The notes: generated by a model not told the origin, from the sequence alone. Positions 8,456 to 17,740 are shown, counted from the stretch's first letter. The stretch: 64,000 nucleotides of DNA from Amycolatopsis eburnea (GCF_003937945.1 NZ_RSEC01000061.1:558001-622000); one strand, 5' to 3'. Numbers and translations: made by a program.

Positions 8456-11400
8456 ATGGCCGAGGAGTACGGCGTCGCCCCGGATGTCGAGCCGGTGGAG
8501 GTTGCCGCGGTGTCGCGGCGGCACGTTCTGGCCGCCGGGACCGGGCTGCTCGCCGGGTTCGGGCTCGCCGCCGTGCTGCCCGGGGTCGCGTCGGCCGCGC
8601 CCGCGGTGGCGCAGCAGACCGACCTCGCGCTCTTCCGGCCGGTCCAGGTGTCCTCGACCGCGTACGCCGCCACGCCCGCCGAGTTCGCCGTCGACGGCCT
8701 CGCGCAGGTCGGCGTCCGCGGTTCCGGCTGGCGCGCCGCCCAGGGTGACGGCCAGTGGATCGTCGTCGACCTGCAGGCCGCCTGCCGCATCGACTCCGTC
8801 GTGCTCACCTTCGAGGCCCGGCCCGGCGACCCGGCCTTCGACGCGGGCGCGTCCCGCAGCCGCACCAGCGGTGCCGAGATCCAGTCGAGCTACGCGACGG
8901 CGTTCGACCTCGACGTCTCCGACGACGGCCGCGCGTGGCGCACGGTCCACCACACCGACGCCGGCACCGGGGGCGTCGTGACGATCCCCCTGGCCGTCAC
9001 CGCGCGCTGGGTCCGCTTCACCGCGAGCCGCCGCTCGACCACCAACCCGCTGGGCCTCAACGGCTTCCAGGTCTTCGGCACCGGCCCGCGGAACCGCCCC
9101 GAGGTGCACGGCTGGACGAGCTTCCCGGTCCGCCCGCACGACGACCCGCCCGCGCTCGCCGTGGCCCCCGACGGCACCGTGCCGCTCGAGTCCGGCTGGG
9201 TCCTCACGATGGACGACTGGGCGCCCACCGGCGACGGGAAGGCGCTGTCCGGCTCCACTGTGGACACCCGCGGCTGGCTGCCCGCCACCGTGCCCGGCAC
9301 GGTACTGGCCTCGCTCGTCGAGCAGGGCCAGCTGCCCGACCCGGTGTCCGGGATGAACAACCTGCACGTCCCGGAAGCGCTTTCCCGGCACGCCTGGTGG
9401 TACCGCCGCCGCTTCGGCCTCCCGCGCGGCCTCGACACCTCGCCCGGCCGGCACGTCTGGCTCGAGTTCGACGGCATCAACCACGAAGCGCAGATCTGGC
9501 TCAACGGCGCGGAAATCGGCACGCAGAGCCACCCGTTCGGCCGCGGCGCCTTCGACGTCACGGCGGCGCTGCGCCGCACCGGAGACCAGGTCCTCGCCGT
9601 GAAGATCTCGCCGATGCCGCGGCCCGGCAGCCCCGGCGACAAGGGGTCCGACGGCAGCTCGTGGGTCGACGCGGGGAACACGATGTTCGACAACTCGCCG
9701 ACCTACCTCGCGGTCTCCGGCTGGGACTGGATGCCCGCGGTGCGCGACCGCGCTTCGGGCATCTGGGACCACGTCCGCCTGCGCTCGACCGGCGCCGCCG
9801 TGCTCGGCGACGTCCGGGTCGACACGAAGGTGCCCGACGCCGCGACCGCCGAGGTGACGCTCACCGTCCCGGTCCGCAACGCGGCCGCGACCGCGCAGCG
9901 CGTCAAGGTCAGCGCCGCGTTCGGCCCGGTCAGCGTGTCGAGCACGGTCACCGTCCCGGCCGGGCAGAGCACCGACGTCGTGTTCCCGAAGCAGGTCGTG
10001 CGGAACCCGAAGCTCTGGTGGCCCAACGGCTACGGCGACCCGGACCTCCACGACCTGACGCTGACCGCGGCGATCGGCGCGAGCACCAGCGACCGGCGCA
10101 CGGTCAAGATCGGCCTGCGCGAGATCGGCTACCGGTACGACCTGCCGATCGTCATCGCCGACGGCCGTGCCACCCAGACCGTCGACCTGGCGCCGCAGAC
10201 CGCCCGGTACGTCCGGATGCAAGGCCTCAAGCGGGCCACCGGCTGGGGTTTCTCGCTCTGGACGATGGCGGTGCTCGACGGCTCGGGCACCGACGTCGCG
10301 CAGGGCAAGCCGTCGAGCTCGCTGTCGGTGGCCGACGGCAACCCGCCCGAGCGGGCCTTCGACGGCGACCCGAACACGCGCTGGACGTCGGCCTACGAGG
10401 ACAACCAGTGGCTGCAGGTCGACCTCGGCGCCGCGACGGCGTTCGAGAAGGTCGTGCTGACCTGGGAAACCGCGTACGCGGCGACCTTCAAGATCCAGGT
10501 GTCGCAGGACGGCGAGACGTGGACCGACGCGGCTTCGGTGGACAACAGCCCCAAGCCGCTGACGTTCCTGGTCAACGGCGTCAAGATCTTCGCCCGCGGC
10601 GGCAGCTGGGGCTGGGACGAGCTGCTGCGCCGGATGCCCGCCGAGCGCACCGACGCCGTCGTCGCGATGCACCGCGACATGAACTTCACGCTGATCCGCA
10701 ACTGGGTGGGCTCCTCGTACCGGCAGGAGCTGTTCGACGCCTGCGACAAGTACGGCATCCTGCTGTGGAACGAGTTCTGGGACGGCTGGTCGACCGACCC
10801 GGCCAACCACGACATCTTCCTGGCGCAGGCGAAGGACACCGTGCTGCGCTACCGCCACCACGCGTGCGCGACGGTCTGGTTCGGCTGCAACGAAGGCACT
10901 CCGCCTGCGGTGATCGACAACGCGCTGCGCGACATCGTCCATTCGAGCACCGACCTGCTCTACCAGGGCAACTCCGCGGGCGGCGTGATCACCGGCGACG
11001 GACCGTACTTCTGGCAGGACCCGAAGCGGTACTTCACCGGCGAGGCGACCGGCGGCAAGGCCGGGTTCTGGAGCGAGATCGGGCTGCCGACGGTGTCGGT
11101 CGTCGAAAGCATGCGCAACCTGGTCGGCGAGGGCGACCCGGGCTGGCCGATCGGCGCGCCCTGGTTCCTGCACGACTGGTCGACGAACGGGAACCAGTCC
11201 CCGCAGAGCTACCTGGCGGCCATCGACGCGCGGCTGGCGCCGTCGACCAGCCTGGCGGAGTTCTGCCGCAAGGCGCAGTTCGTCAACTACGAGAGCATGC
11301 GCGCGATCTTCGAGGCGTGGAACGCGAAGCTGTGGAACGACGCCACCGGCGTGCTGCTGTGGATGTCGCACCCGGCGTGGCACAGCACGGTCTGGCAGAC

Positions 11401-12046
11401 CTACGACTACGACCTCGACGTCAACGGCAGCTACTACGGCGCGCGCAAGGGCTGCGAGCACCACCACGTGCAGGCCGACCTGACGACGTGGCAGGTCCGG
11501 GTGGTCAACCACACGCCGGGCGCGCTGACCGGCGTGACCGCCACCGCGCGCCTCCACGGGCTCGACGGCGCCGCACTGGGCCCGGCCCAGCAGCAGAAGC
11601 TCGACGTGGCCCCGGTTTCGGCCGCGGCGGCGTTCACGGTCCCGTTCGCCGACGGCCTGCCGGACCTGCACCTGCTGCGGCTGACCCTGACCGACGCCCG
11701 CGGCGCGGTCCTGTCGGAGAACACGTACTGGCGCTACCGCAGCGACACGGCGATGCGCGCGCTGAACCAGCTCCCGGGCGCGCGCCTGACGACGTCGCTG
11801 CGTCCGGACGGCGACGCGTACACCGCGACGATCCGCAACGACGGCCGCACGGTGGCGGCGATGATCCGGCTGTCGCTGCGGGAGAACAACGGCACTGACC
11901 GCGTCCTGCCGACCCGCTACGACGACAACTACTTCTGGCTCCTGCCGGGGGAGAGCCGCACGATCCGCGTCGAGCCGCGCCGCCGGGTACCGAACGCGAA
12001 ACTGCTGGTGGAGGCCTACAACGTGGCGGCGAAGCTGACCAGCTGA
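8456..12046 (+). CDS. Secreted GH2 exo-glycosidase (exo-beta-D-glucosaminidase-like) with two F5/8C domains
   Basis: 1,196 residues with a twin-arginine signal (VSRRHVLAAGTGLLAG) ending near VASAAP. Residues ~58-205 are an F5/8 type C (discoidin) carbohydrate-binding domain (FAVDGLAQVG, WIVVDLQAACRIDSVVLTFE). The GH2 sugar-binding and immunoglobulin-like domains follow (HAWWYRRRFGLP, VWLEFDGINHEAQIWLNG). A second F5/8C domain (~565-695; PERAFDGDPNTRWTS, WLQVDLGAATAFEKVVLTWE) interrupts the fold just before the TIM barrel, which resumes at LTFLVNGVKIFARGGSWGW. Likely acid/base Glu813 (WFGCNEGTPP) and nucleophile Glu874 (FWSEIGLPTV). The overall plan resembles the CsxA exo-chitosanase group of GH2, which removes glucosamine from chitosan ends, but mannosidase or other activity is possible. 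ATG has GGAG upstream. Confidence 0.88.
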   Translation: MAEEYGVAPDVEPVEVAAVSRRHVLAAGTGLLAGFGLAAVLPGVASAAPAVAQQTDLALFRPVQVSSTAYAATPAEFAVDGLAQVGVRGSGWRAAQGDGQWIVVDLQAACRIDSVVLTFEARPGDPAFDAGASRSRTSGAEIQSSYATAFDLDVSDDGRAWRTVHHTDAGTGGVVTIPLAVTARWVRFTASRRSTTNPLGLNGFQVFGTGPRNRPEVHGWTSFPVRPHDDPPALAVAPDGTVPLESGWVLTMDDWAPTGDGKALSGSTVDTRGWLPATVPGTVLASLVEQGQLPDPVSGMNNLHVPEALSRHAWWYRRRFGLPRGLDTSPGRHVWLEFDGINHEAQIWLNGAEIGTQSHPFGRGAFDVTAALRRTGDQVLAVKISPMPRPGSPGDKGSDGSSWVDAGNTMFDNSPTYLAVSGWDWMPAVRDRASGIWDHVRLRSTGAAVLGDVRVDTKVPDAATAEVTLTVPVRNAAATAQRVKVSAAFGPVSVSSTVTVPAGQSTDVVFPKQVVRNPKLWWPNGYGDPDLHDLTLTAAIGASTSDRRTVKIGLREIGYRYDLPIVIADGRATQTVDLAPQTARYVRMQGLKRATGWGFSLWTMAVLDGSGTDVAQGKPSSSLSVADGNPPERAFDGDPNTRWTSAYEDNQWLQVDLGAATAFEKVVLTWETAYAATFKIQVSQDGETWTDAASVDNSPKPLTFLVNGVKIFARGGSWGWDELLRRMPAERTDAVVAMHRDMNFTLIRNWVGSSYRQELFDACDKYGILLWNEFWDGWSTDPANHDIFLAQAKDTVLRYRHHACATVWFGCNEGTPPAVIDNALRDIVHSSTDLLYQGNSAGGVITGDGPYFWQDPKRYFTGEATGGKAGFWSEIGLPTVSVVESMRNLVGEGDPGWPIGAPWFLHDWSTNGNQSPQSYLAAIDARLAPSTSLAEFCRKAQFVNYESMRAIFEAWNAKLWNDATGVLLWMSHPAWHSTVWQTYDYDLDVNGSYYGARKGCEHHHVQADLTTWQVRVVNHTPGALTGVTATARLHGLDGAALGPAQQQKLDVAPVSAAAAFTVPFADGLPDLHLLRLTLTDARGAVLSENTYWRYRSDTAMRALNQLPGARLTTSLRPDGDAYTATIRNDGRTVAAMIRLSLRENNGTDRVLPTRYDDNYFWLLPGESRTIRVEPRRRVPNAKLLVEAYNVAAKLTS

Positions 12047-12103
12047 AGTTCGTGAAGGCCACCTTGAGGAACGTAGAGTTCGTGAAGGTGGCCTTCACGA
12101 ACT
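12047..12103. repeat. 19-bp inverted repeat hairpin directly after the GH2 stop
   Basis: Arms 12047-12065 and 12085-12103 (AGTTCGTGAAGGCCACCTT and its exact complement) are separated by 19 nt. It begins at the first base after the GH2 stop codon and overlaps the 3' end of the convergent small membrane-protein gene. It probably terminates transcription from both sides and shares the AAGGCCACCTT core with 3425-3479. Confidence 0.85.
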
Positions 12104-12262
12104 TTCCTCGTCGTCGTCCTCGTCCTCCGGCGGCGGGACTTGGCGGCGGGCGAGGAAGATCAGCAGGCCGATGATCGCCACCGGGCCGGTGAACAGCGCG
12201 ATCTCGTCCCAGCCGCCCTGGTGCATCATCACCACGCGGGCCGCGGTGTCCACTGTGGTCAT
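12095..12262 (-). CDS. Small single-span membrane protein with acidic tail
   Basis: 55 residues: a short N-terminal segment, one membrane span (IALFTGPVAIIGLLIFLARR) and a strongly acidic C-terminus (PEDEDDDEESS). The ATG overlaps the stop of the upstream polytopic protein as ATGA, so it is translationally coupled and probably a subunit or accessory of that membrane complex. Its end lies inside the hairpin at 12047-12103. Function unknown. Confidence 0.75.
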   Translation of the reverse strand: MTTVDTAARVVMMHQGGWDEIALFTGPVAIIGLLIFLARRQVPPPEDEDDDEESS

Positions 12263-13482
12263 GCGCCCGACACCAGGTAGATGCCGACCGCCGTGTAGCC
12301 GACCATCAGGGCCAGCAGCGGGTACTGGCCGACCGTCCGGTACCCCGCGCGCAGCAGGCCGAGGGCGCGGTCGTGCGCCGAGCCGACCGCCAGGACGTGT
12401 CCCAGCACGATCGCGCCCACCTGCACCACGGCGATGAGCGCCGTCGACACGAGCGTGTAGTCGACGGCGGCCGGGTCGAAGCCGCGCTGGCCTTCGAACA
12501 GTGCGAACGAGAAGTAGTGGGCCACGGTGTAGCCGACCATGATCGGTACGAGCGTGTGCGCGAACCCCGAGTACGGCTCGGTGCCCTTGCGCAGGTACGG
12601 CCGCGTCAGCCGGATGCCGCCCGCGTACGCCAGCGCGGTCAGCGCGATCGCCGCGAGCAGGCCGGCCGTGGCGAGCAGGACCGACGGGGTCAGGTCGCTC
12701 CAGAACGGGAGCCGGGTCAGGCCGTCGAACGCCGTCGAGCCCAGGACGACCAGGATCACCGGCGTCCGGCCGGGGGAGCCGCCGAGCGCGAGCAGGCCGT
12801 CCAAGGGGGACCGCACGACCAGGCGGCCGTCGGCGCGGCGGCCGAACGGGGACAGCCCGGCGATCAGCACCGCGTAGACCTCGAAGCCGTCGCCGCGGTC
12901 GAACCAGCGCGGCCCGTACACCGCACCGCAAGTTACGTGTATAACGCCATACACGGTGACGAACGCGGCAATCAGCCGTGGCGAGTCCGAATGACCGGAA
13001 GCCAGCTCCAGCCAGAGAAAGGCGAGGAGGCTCGCGACCGCGGGCCAGTGAGCGAGCCGTTCCGGTAACGGACGCCGGCCGGGGAACAGCGACGCCAAGG
13101 TGCGCAACGGGTTCAGCCGCCGCCAGACCGGGCCGAAGAGCAGCGACAGCGGCACCAGTCCGACCCAGAACCACACGTAGAACCACGCGGGCGCGGGGTT
13201 GGCCGCCGAGGTGTCCGGGCCGAACCACGCCGTCCCGAGGAACCCGGCGAGCCCGGCCAGTCCGAGTCCGTTGAGGACGAACGACACCGCGCGGGAGTCG
13301 AGCACGCCCGCGAACGGCAGCGGACGTCCGGCCTCCGCGCCCCGCAGCCGCGGGGTCTTCCACAGCAGCGTCAGCGCGACGAACGACGCGAGCACGGCCG
13401 CCGCGCCCGCGTAGAGCGCGAGCCAGAGCGGGACCGGCAGGTCGGAGCGCCCGCCGAGGCCGTGGGCCAGGACGATCGTCAC
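12259..13482 (-). CDS. Polytopic membrane protein of unknown function
   Basis: 407 residues with about nine or ten hydrophobic spans. Recognisable features are LFGPVWRRLNPLRTLASLFP, a His-containing loop VYGVIHVTCGAVYGPRWFDR and YTVAHYFSFALFEGQ. I do not recognise a named family. The GTG start at 13482 overlaps the stop of the upstream lipoprotein gene (GTGA), and its own stop overlaps the next small gene. This gives a three-gene unit lipoprotein - polytopic protein - small span protein. Conserved His residues within or near membrane spans and the cupredoxin-like partner hint at a metal-related or redox role; that is inference. Confidence 0.8.
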   Translation of the reverse strand: MTIVLAHGLGGRSDLPVPLWLALYAGAAAVLASFVALTLLWKTPRLRGAEAGRPLPFAGVLDSRAVSFVLNGLGLAGLAGFLGTAWFGPDTSAANPAPAWFYVWFWVGLVPLSLLFGPVWRRLNPLRTLASLFPGRRPLPERLAHWPAVASLLAFLWLELASGHSDSPRLIAAFVTVYGVIHVTCGAVYGPRWFDRGDGFEVYAVLIAGLSPFGRRADGRLVVRSPLDGLLALGGSPGRTPVILVVLGSTAFDGLTRLPFWSDLTPSVLLATAGLLAAIALTALAYAGGIRLTRPYLRKGTEPYSGFAHTLVPIMVGYTVAHYFSFALFEGQRGFDPAAVDYTLVSTALIAVVQVGAIVLGHVLAVGSAHDRALGLLRAGYRTVGQYPLLALMVGYTAVGIYLVSGA

Positions 13483-13826
13483 GCGCCGACCCGCAGCTGG
13501 GTCAGCTTCGTCCCGCTGTGGTGCAGCTCGACTTCGAACAGGCCCGGGACGTCGGCGGTGAACGACACCGAGCCGGGCTGTCCCGCCGTCAGCTCGACCT
13601 CCTTGTCGTAACCGTGGACGTGCAGCTCGTCGGCGGTGTCTGAGGTGACTTCGAGCCGGACGGCGCGGCCGGGGGAGACCTCGACCCGGTCCGGTCCGGC
13701 CACCCGCTTGCCGCCCTGGACGGTGAACCGCGCGACCTGCTCGCCCGCGGGCGCCGGCGGCGCGGGGGACGCGCACCCGCCCAGCACCAGGGTCAGCATT
13801 GTCACCAGCACGAGGGTCCGCGCCAT
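13479..13826 (-). CDS. Cupredoxin-like lipoprotein
   Basis: 115 residues with a lipobox (MLTLVLGGCASP) and a ~85-residue beta-sandwich-like domain: RFTVQGGKRVAGPDRVEVSP, then ELHVHGYDKEVELTAGQPGS and LFEVELHHSGTKLTQLRVGA. The pattern (ELHVHGYD near the middle and HH near the end) resembles cupredoxin_1-type extracytoplasmic proteins. The usual copper-binding Cys is absent, so copper binding is uncertain. It is the first gene of the three-gene unit and is anchored on the outer face of the membrane. ATG preceded by AAGGA. Confidence 0.82.
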   Translation of the reverse strand: MARTLVLVTMLTLVLGGCASPAPPAPAGEQVARFTVQGGKRVAGPDRVEVSPGRAVRLEVTSDTADELHVHGYDKEVELTAGQPGSVSFTADVPGLFEVELHHSGTKLTQLRVGA

Positions 13827-13903
13827 CGCCGTCCTTCTCTTCGTGCGGGTTGTCCGATTGCGGGCACCCCGGAGTTGCCCGGGCGGTTCGCCCGGCTTAT
13901 CGT

Positions 13904-13934
13904 GTGACGAACAGTAACAGTTACTTCTGTTCAC
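13904..13934. promoter_or_regulatory. Imperfect 31-bp palindrome between divergent membrane-protein units
   Basis: The segment opens GTGACGAACAGTAAC and closes AGTTACTTCTGTTCAC; 11 of 15 paired positions per half are complementary, with strongest symmetry in AGTAAC/GTTACT and GTGA/TCAC. It sits in the 129-nt gap between the lipoprotein gene (minus) and the 601-residue membrane protein (plus), 22 nt before the plus start, so it could repress both directions. Confidence 0.55.
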
Positions 13935-13955
13935 GGATTCAGGAAGGCGCACGCG

Positions 13956-15761
13956 ATGCTGCTGGCGCAGGAGAACAGCCCCCCGGCCGGGGGCGCGCAG
14001 TTCGGCCAGATCGTCGTCGCGCTGCTGATGTTCCTGCTGGTCTTCATCCCGCTGGCGATCTTCGTCCTGCGCACGCGCGCCGGCAAACGGACGCTCGTGG
14101 GCCGCCTCGCCGACTGGTCGGGCGAGCTGTCCGGGCTGCCGCGCTGGGCCGCGCTGCCGATGTTCGTCGCCTTCCTCTCCGGCATGTCCGCGCTGATCGG
14201 CGTCTACTGGGACGTGCCGATCCACATGGAACTCGGCCGCGACGAAGGCCCGCTGGCCAACCCGTCGCACTACCCGATCTACTTCGGCCTGATGGGCATC
14301 TTCGCCAGCGGCGTGCTCAGCGCCGCGCTGGCCAAGGGGAAGCTGCCGAAGCGCACCTTCAAGCTCGGCCCGCACTGGCGGGTGCCGATGGGCAGCGTCC
14401 AGATGATGCTGACCGGCCTGGTCGGCATCGCCGGCTTCCCGCTCGACGACGTCTGGCACCGGCTCTTCGGCCAGGACGTCACCGAGTGGGGCCCCACCCA
14501 CGTGCTGATGATCGGCGGCGGCGTGGGCGTGGTGATCGGCCTGCAGCTGCTGCTGGCCGAAGCCCGCCAGGCCGGCGCCACCGGCCCGCTCGTCCGGCTG
14601 CTCGGGCCGGTGCTGGCCGGCGCCTGGATGATGGGCGCGTCGGCGTTCCTGATGGAGTTCGACCTCGGCGTGCCGCAGTTCCCGATGCTCGCCCAGGTGG
14701 TGCTGGTCGGGCTGATCGGCAGCTGGACGCTCGTCTGCGGCCGGCTCTCGTGGGGCCCGGGCGGCGCGCTGATCGTCGTCGCCGTGCTGCTGGTTTCCCG
14801 CGCGGTCTTCTCGATCATCCCGCTGGTCGCGGACCTGCACGTCGCTTCGCTGCTGCCCTACGCCGCCGAAGCGGTCGTGATCGAGGTCGTCGCGCTGCTC
14901 GTGCGCGGGCCGCTGTTCCCGGTCGTGGCCGGCCTGGCGAGCGGCACCCTCGGCCTGCTCGGCGAGTGGGCGTTCTCGCAGTGGCTGATGCCGGACCCGT
15001 GGCCCGCCGCGGACCTCGGCCTCTTCCTCGCCTTCGGCGCGGCCGCGAGCGTCGGCGGCGCGCTGATCGGCGTGTGGCAGTACCAGCGGATCGAGGACGT
15101 CGCCGCGGGCAGCCGTCTCGAGCGCGCGTTCGGAGCCCGGCACGCCGCCGGGCTGGTGGGCGCGCTCGGGGTCGTCGCGCTGATGGCCGCGGTCGCGGCG
15201 CCGCTCGCCCCGCCGCCCGGGCTCACCGCCGACGTCCGCCTGACCGAAGCCGCCGCGGGCCAGGAGATCTCCAACCCGCACGGCGGCGGGACGCCCCGCT
15301 GGGTGGACGCCACCGTGACGATCAGCCGGCCCGACCTCGCCGACGACGCCGTCTGGCTCACCGGGTTCGCCTGGCAGGGCGGCGACTTCTACTCCGCGCC
15401 GCTGGAGAAGCTCGGCCCCGGCGTCTACCGCACGGCCGAGCCGCTGCCGGTGTTCGGGCAGTGGAAGGCGGGGATCCGGCTGCACGTCGCGAACCGGATG
15501 ATGGCGCTCGCGCCGATCTACGCGCCCGCCGACCCGGCGGCGAACGCGAAGGTCATCACGGCCGAGTCGGGGAAGCGCGACTTCGTCTCCGAGATCTCCT
15601 TCCTGCAGCGCGAACGCAAGACCGACACCCCGCTGGTGCTGTGGACGGTCGCCTACGTCGCGGTCGGGCTGATCTTCGCCGGGATGTGGGCCGCGTTCGC
15701 GTGGCTCTACGCGGCCGCGGCGGCCGGCGACGCGGCTCGGCGCCGGCAGACCGCGAGTTAG
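13956..15761 (+). CDS. Large polytopic membrane protein with C-terminal extracytoplasmic FixH/YtkA-like domain
   Basis: 601 residues: an N-terminal span, then about nine further spans with conserved acidic/His loops (YWDVPIHMELGRDEGP, FPLDDVWHRLFGQDVTEWGP, THVLMIGGG). A ~130-residue outside domain follows (PRWVDATVTISRPDLADDAV, then PVFGQWKAGIRLHVANRMM), with a final span. The outside domain resembles the beta-sandwich of FixH/YtkA-like proteins linked to copper and cytochrome oxidase biogenesis. The D-x-x-H and W-H-R-L-F motifs in loops could bind metal. It is divergent from the cupredoxin-like unit and probably co-regulated with it. ATG has AGGAAGG 9 nt upstream. Exact role unknown. Confidence 0.82.
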   Translation: MLLAQENSPPAGGAQFGQIVVALLMFLLVFIPLAIFVLRTRAGKRTLVGRLADWSGELSGLPRWAALPMFVAFLSGMSALIGVYWDVPIHMELGRDEGPLANPSHYPIYFGLMGIFASGVLSAALAKGKLPKRTFKLGPHWRVPMGSVQMMLTGLVGIAGFPLDDVWHRLFGQDVTEWGPTHVLMIGGGVGVVIGLQLLLAEARQAGATGPLVRLLGPVLAGAWMMGASAFLMEFDLGVPQFPMLAQVVLVGLIGSWTLVCGRLSWGPGGALIVVAVLLVSRAVFSIIPLVADLHVASLLPYAAEAVVIEVVALLVRGPLFPVVAGLASGTLGLLGEWAFSQWLMPDPWPAADLGLFLAFGAAASVGGALIGVWQYQRIEDVAAGSRLERAFGARHAAGLVGALGVVALMAAVAAPLAPPPGLTADVRLTEAAAGQEISNPHGGGTPRWVDATVTISRPDLADDAVWLTGFAWQGGDFYSAPLEKLGPGVYRTAEPLPVFGQWKAGIRLHVANRMMALAPIYAPADPAANAKVITAESGKRDFVSEISFLQRERKTDTPLVLWTVAYVAVGLIFAGMWAAFAWLYAAAAAGDAARRRQTAS

Positions 15762-15851
15762 TGCGCGCCGACTAAACCGGGTACTGATTTCGTGCCCTCC
15801 GACGAACTAGGCTGAGGTCGTCCCGCCTAGCTTCGGGAGGTGCTCGTTTCG

Positions 15852-17480
15852 GTGAACCTGCGCCCGCACGCCAGCCTCGGCCGCGTCCTCGACGACCTCG
15901 GCGGCACCCTCCTGGACCTCGTGCTCGGCGACGGCGACCGCCCGGGCGGCATCGGCGGCGTCGCCATCCACGACCCGCTCGACGAACCCGCGCTGCCGCA
16001 GCACGCCCTGGTGCTCGGGGTCGGGCTGGCCGAGCCCGGCGAAGTCGTGCGGCAGCTGCGCACGCTGGCGCGCCACGACGCGGCCGGGCTCGTGCTGCGC
16101 GCCCCGGTCACGGTCACCGCGGCGATCACCGCCGCCGTCGAAGAGACCGGCGTCGCGCTGCTGGGCCTGGCCCGCGGCGCCTCCTGGGCCCAGCTCGCCG
16201 CGATGCTGCGGTCGCTGCTGGCCGAGGGCGACGTCGGCGACGCCGAACCGGAGACCCTGGCCGGGCTGCCGTCGGGCGACCTGTTCGCCGTGGCCAACGC
16301 GATCGGGGCGCTGATCGACGCGCCGGTCACCATCGAGGACCGCCGCTCGCGGGTGCTCGCGTTCTCCGGTCGCCAGGACGAAGCCGACCCGTCGCGCGTG
16401 GAGACGATCCTCGGGCGGCAGGTGCCGGAGCGGTTCTCGCGGATGCTGGCCGACCGCGGCGTGTTCCGCGAGCTCTACCGCAGCGACCAGCCGGTGTTCG
16501 TCGACCGGCCGGCGGAAAGCCCCGACGGCTTCATGATCCCGCGGGTGGCGGTCGCGGTGCGGGCGGGCGACGAGATCCTCGGCTCGATCTGGGCCGCGGT
16601 CCGCGAACCGCTGACGCCCGACCGCACCCAGGCCCTCTGCGACGCGGCCCGCCTGGTGGCCCTGCACCTGCTGCGCGTCCGGGCCGGCGCCGACGTCGAA
16701 CGGCGGCTGCGCGCGGACCTGCTGAGCACGGCGCTCGAGGGCGGGGCCGCCGCACGCGAAGCGCTGAGCCGGCTGGGGCTGGCCGACCAGCCGGTCGTCG
16801 TGCTGGCGCTCGCGGTCCTGGAGAACGGCGCCGAAGACGCGGAGATCGCGACCGAGCGCCAGCGCCTGGCCGACGGCCTGGCCATGCACCTGAGCGCGGT
16901 CCACCCCCGCTGCGCGGCGGCCCTCGTCGGCGACACGGCGTACGGCCTGGTCCCGGTGACCCGCGACGCCGACGGCGAGCGTCGCGCGCTCCGGATCGCG
17001 AAGGACTTCCTGGACCGGGTGGGCGACCGCGTCCGGGCCGTCGTCGGCATCGGCCCGGTGGCGCGCAGTGCGGCGGAACTCCCGGAAGCCCGCGCCAGCG
17101 CGGATCGCGCGTTGCGGGTACTGCGCTCGGGGAGCGGCGCGGGCCGCCGGGTGGCGGCGCTGGCCGACGTCCACGTCGAGGCACTGCTGCTGGAGCTGCA
17201 GGACCTGGTGTCGGTGCGCGGCGATCGCCCGACCGGGCCGGTCGCGCGGCTGATCGAGTACGACGAGCAGCACCACGCGCACCTGGTCGAGACACTCCGG
17301 GCCTGGCTGGACGCGTTCGGCGACGTGATCGCGGCGTCGGCCGCCGTCCACGTGCACCCCAACACGTTCCGGTACCGCTTGCGGCGGCTGGCGGAGGTGG
17401 GCGGGTTCGACATGACGGACCCGGAGGCGCGGTTCGCGGCGATGCTGCAGCTGAGGGTGGTGGCCCCGCCCGCTTCATGA
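15852..17480 (+). CDS. PucR/CdaR-family transcriptional regulator
   Basis: About 542 residues. The N-terminal half resembles the PucR ligand-binding domain (LVLGVGLAEPGEVVRQLRTL). A GGDEF-like middle domain follows. The C-terminus is the CdaR-type HTH_30: HVHPNTFRYRLRRLAEVGG and DMTDPEARFAAMLQLRVV. Members regulate purine, amino-acid or sugar-acid catabolism and often control a neighbouring or distant transporter. I use GTG at 15852, 11 nt after GGGAGG (15835-15840); a GTG at 15840 overlaps that site and is less likely. No obvious target is adjacent; the M4 protease downstream is in the same orientation but 260 nt away. Confidence 0.87.
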   Translation: MNLRPHASLGRVLDDLGGTLLDLVLGDGDRPGGIGGVAIHDPLDEPALPQHALVLGVGLAEPGEVVRQLRTLARHDAAGLVLRAPVTVTAAITAAVEETGVALLGLARGASWAQLAAMLRSLLAEGDVGDAEPETLAGLPSGDLFAVANAIGALIDAPVTIEDRRSRVLAFSGRQDEADPSRVETILGRQVPERFSRMLADRGVFRELYRSDQPVFVDRPAESPDGFMIPRVAVAVRAGDEILGSIWAAVREPLTPDRTQALCDAARLVALHLLRVRAGADVERRLRADLLSTALEGGAAAREALSRLGLADQPVVVLALAVLENGAEDAEIATERQRLADGLAMHLSAVHPRCAAALVGDTAYGLVPVTRDADGERRALRIAKDFLDRVGDRVRAVVGIGPVARSAAELPEARASADRALRVLRSGSGAGRRVAALADVHVEALLLELQDLVSVRGDRPTGPVARLIEYDEQHHAHLVETLRAWLDAFGDVIAASAAVHVHPNTFRYRLRRLAEVGGFDMTDPEARFAAMLQLRVVAPPAS

Positions 17481-17628
17481 AGTGGCCGATCCGCCCCTCC
17501 GCGACATTCCCGCGACGTCCGGCAGACCGCTCGACCGCGACTTCGCCGGACCCTGCCCGCCCGCGTGGTGGTGGCTCCGCCCGCTTCGTGATCACCGCCC
17601 GAAATGTCGGTGATTAACCACCGGAAAC

Positions 17629-17646
17629 CTGACCAGACTTGGTCAG
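17629..17646. promoter_or_regulatory. 7-bp-arm palindrome upstream of M4 protease
   Basis: CTGACCA and TGGTCAG flank a 4-nt spacer. A second short symmetry (CGGTGATTAACCACCG) lies just upstream. The site is about 95 nt before the protease start, a plausible operator position; no regulator can be assigned. Confidence 0.4.
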
Positions 17647-17740
17647 TTACCTACTTTCGACCGGTGTGCGACCCCTTCGGGGCATGTGAACCTGCTCGGA
17701 CTTCACGTCAGGTGATCAAGCTTCCACGGAGGTGTACCGG

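Noticed and set aside
8219..11671. 1,150-codon open frame antisense to the GH2 gene
   Set aside because: The GH2 frame has clear domains and a Tat signal; the antisense frame has none.
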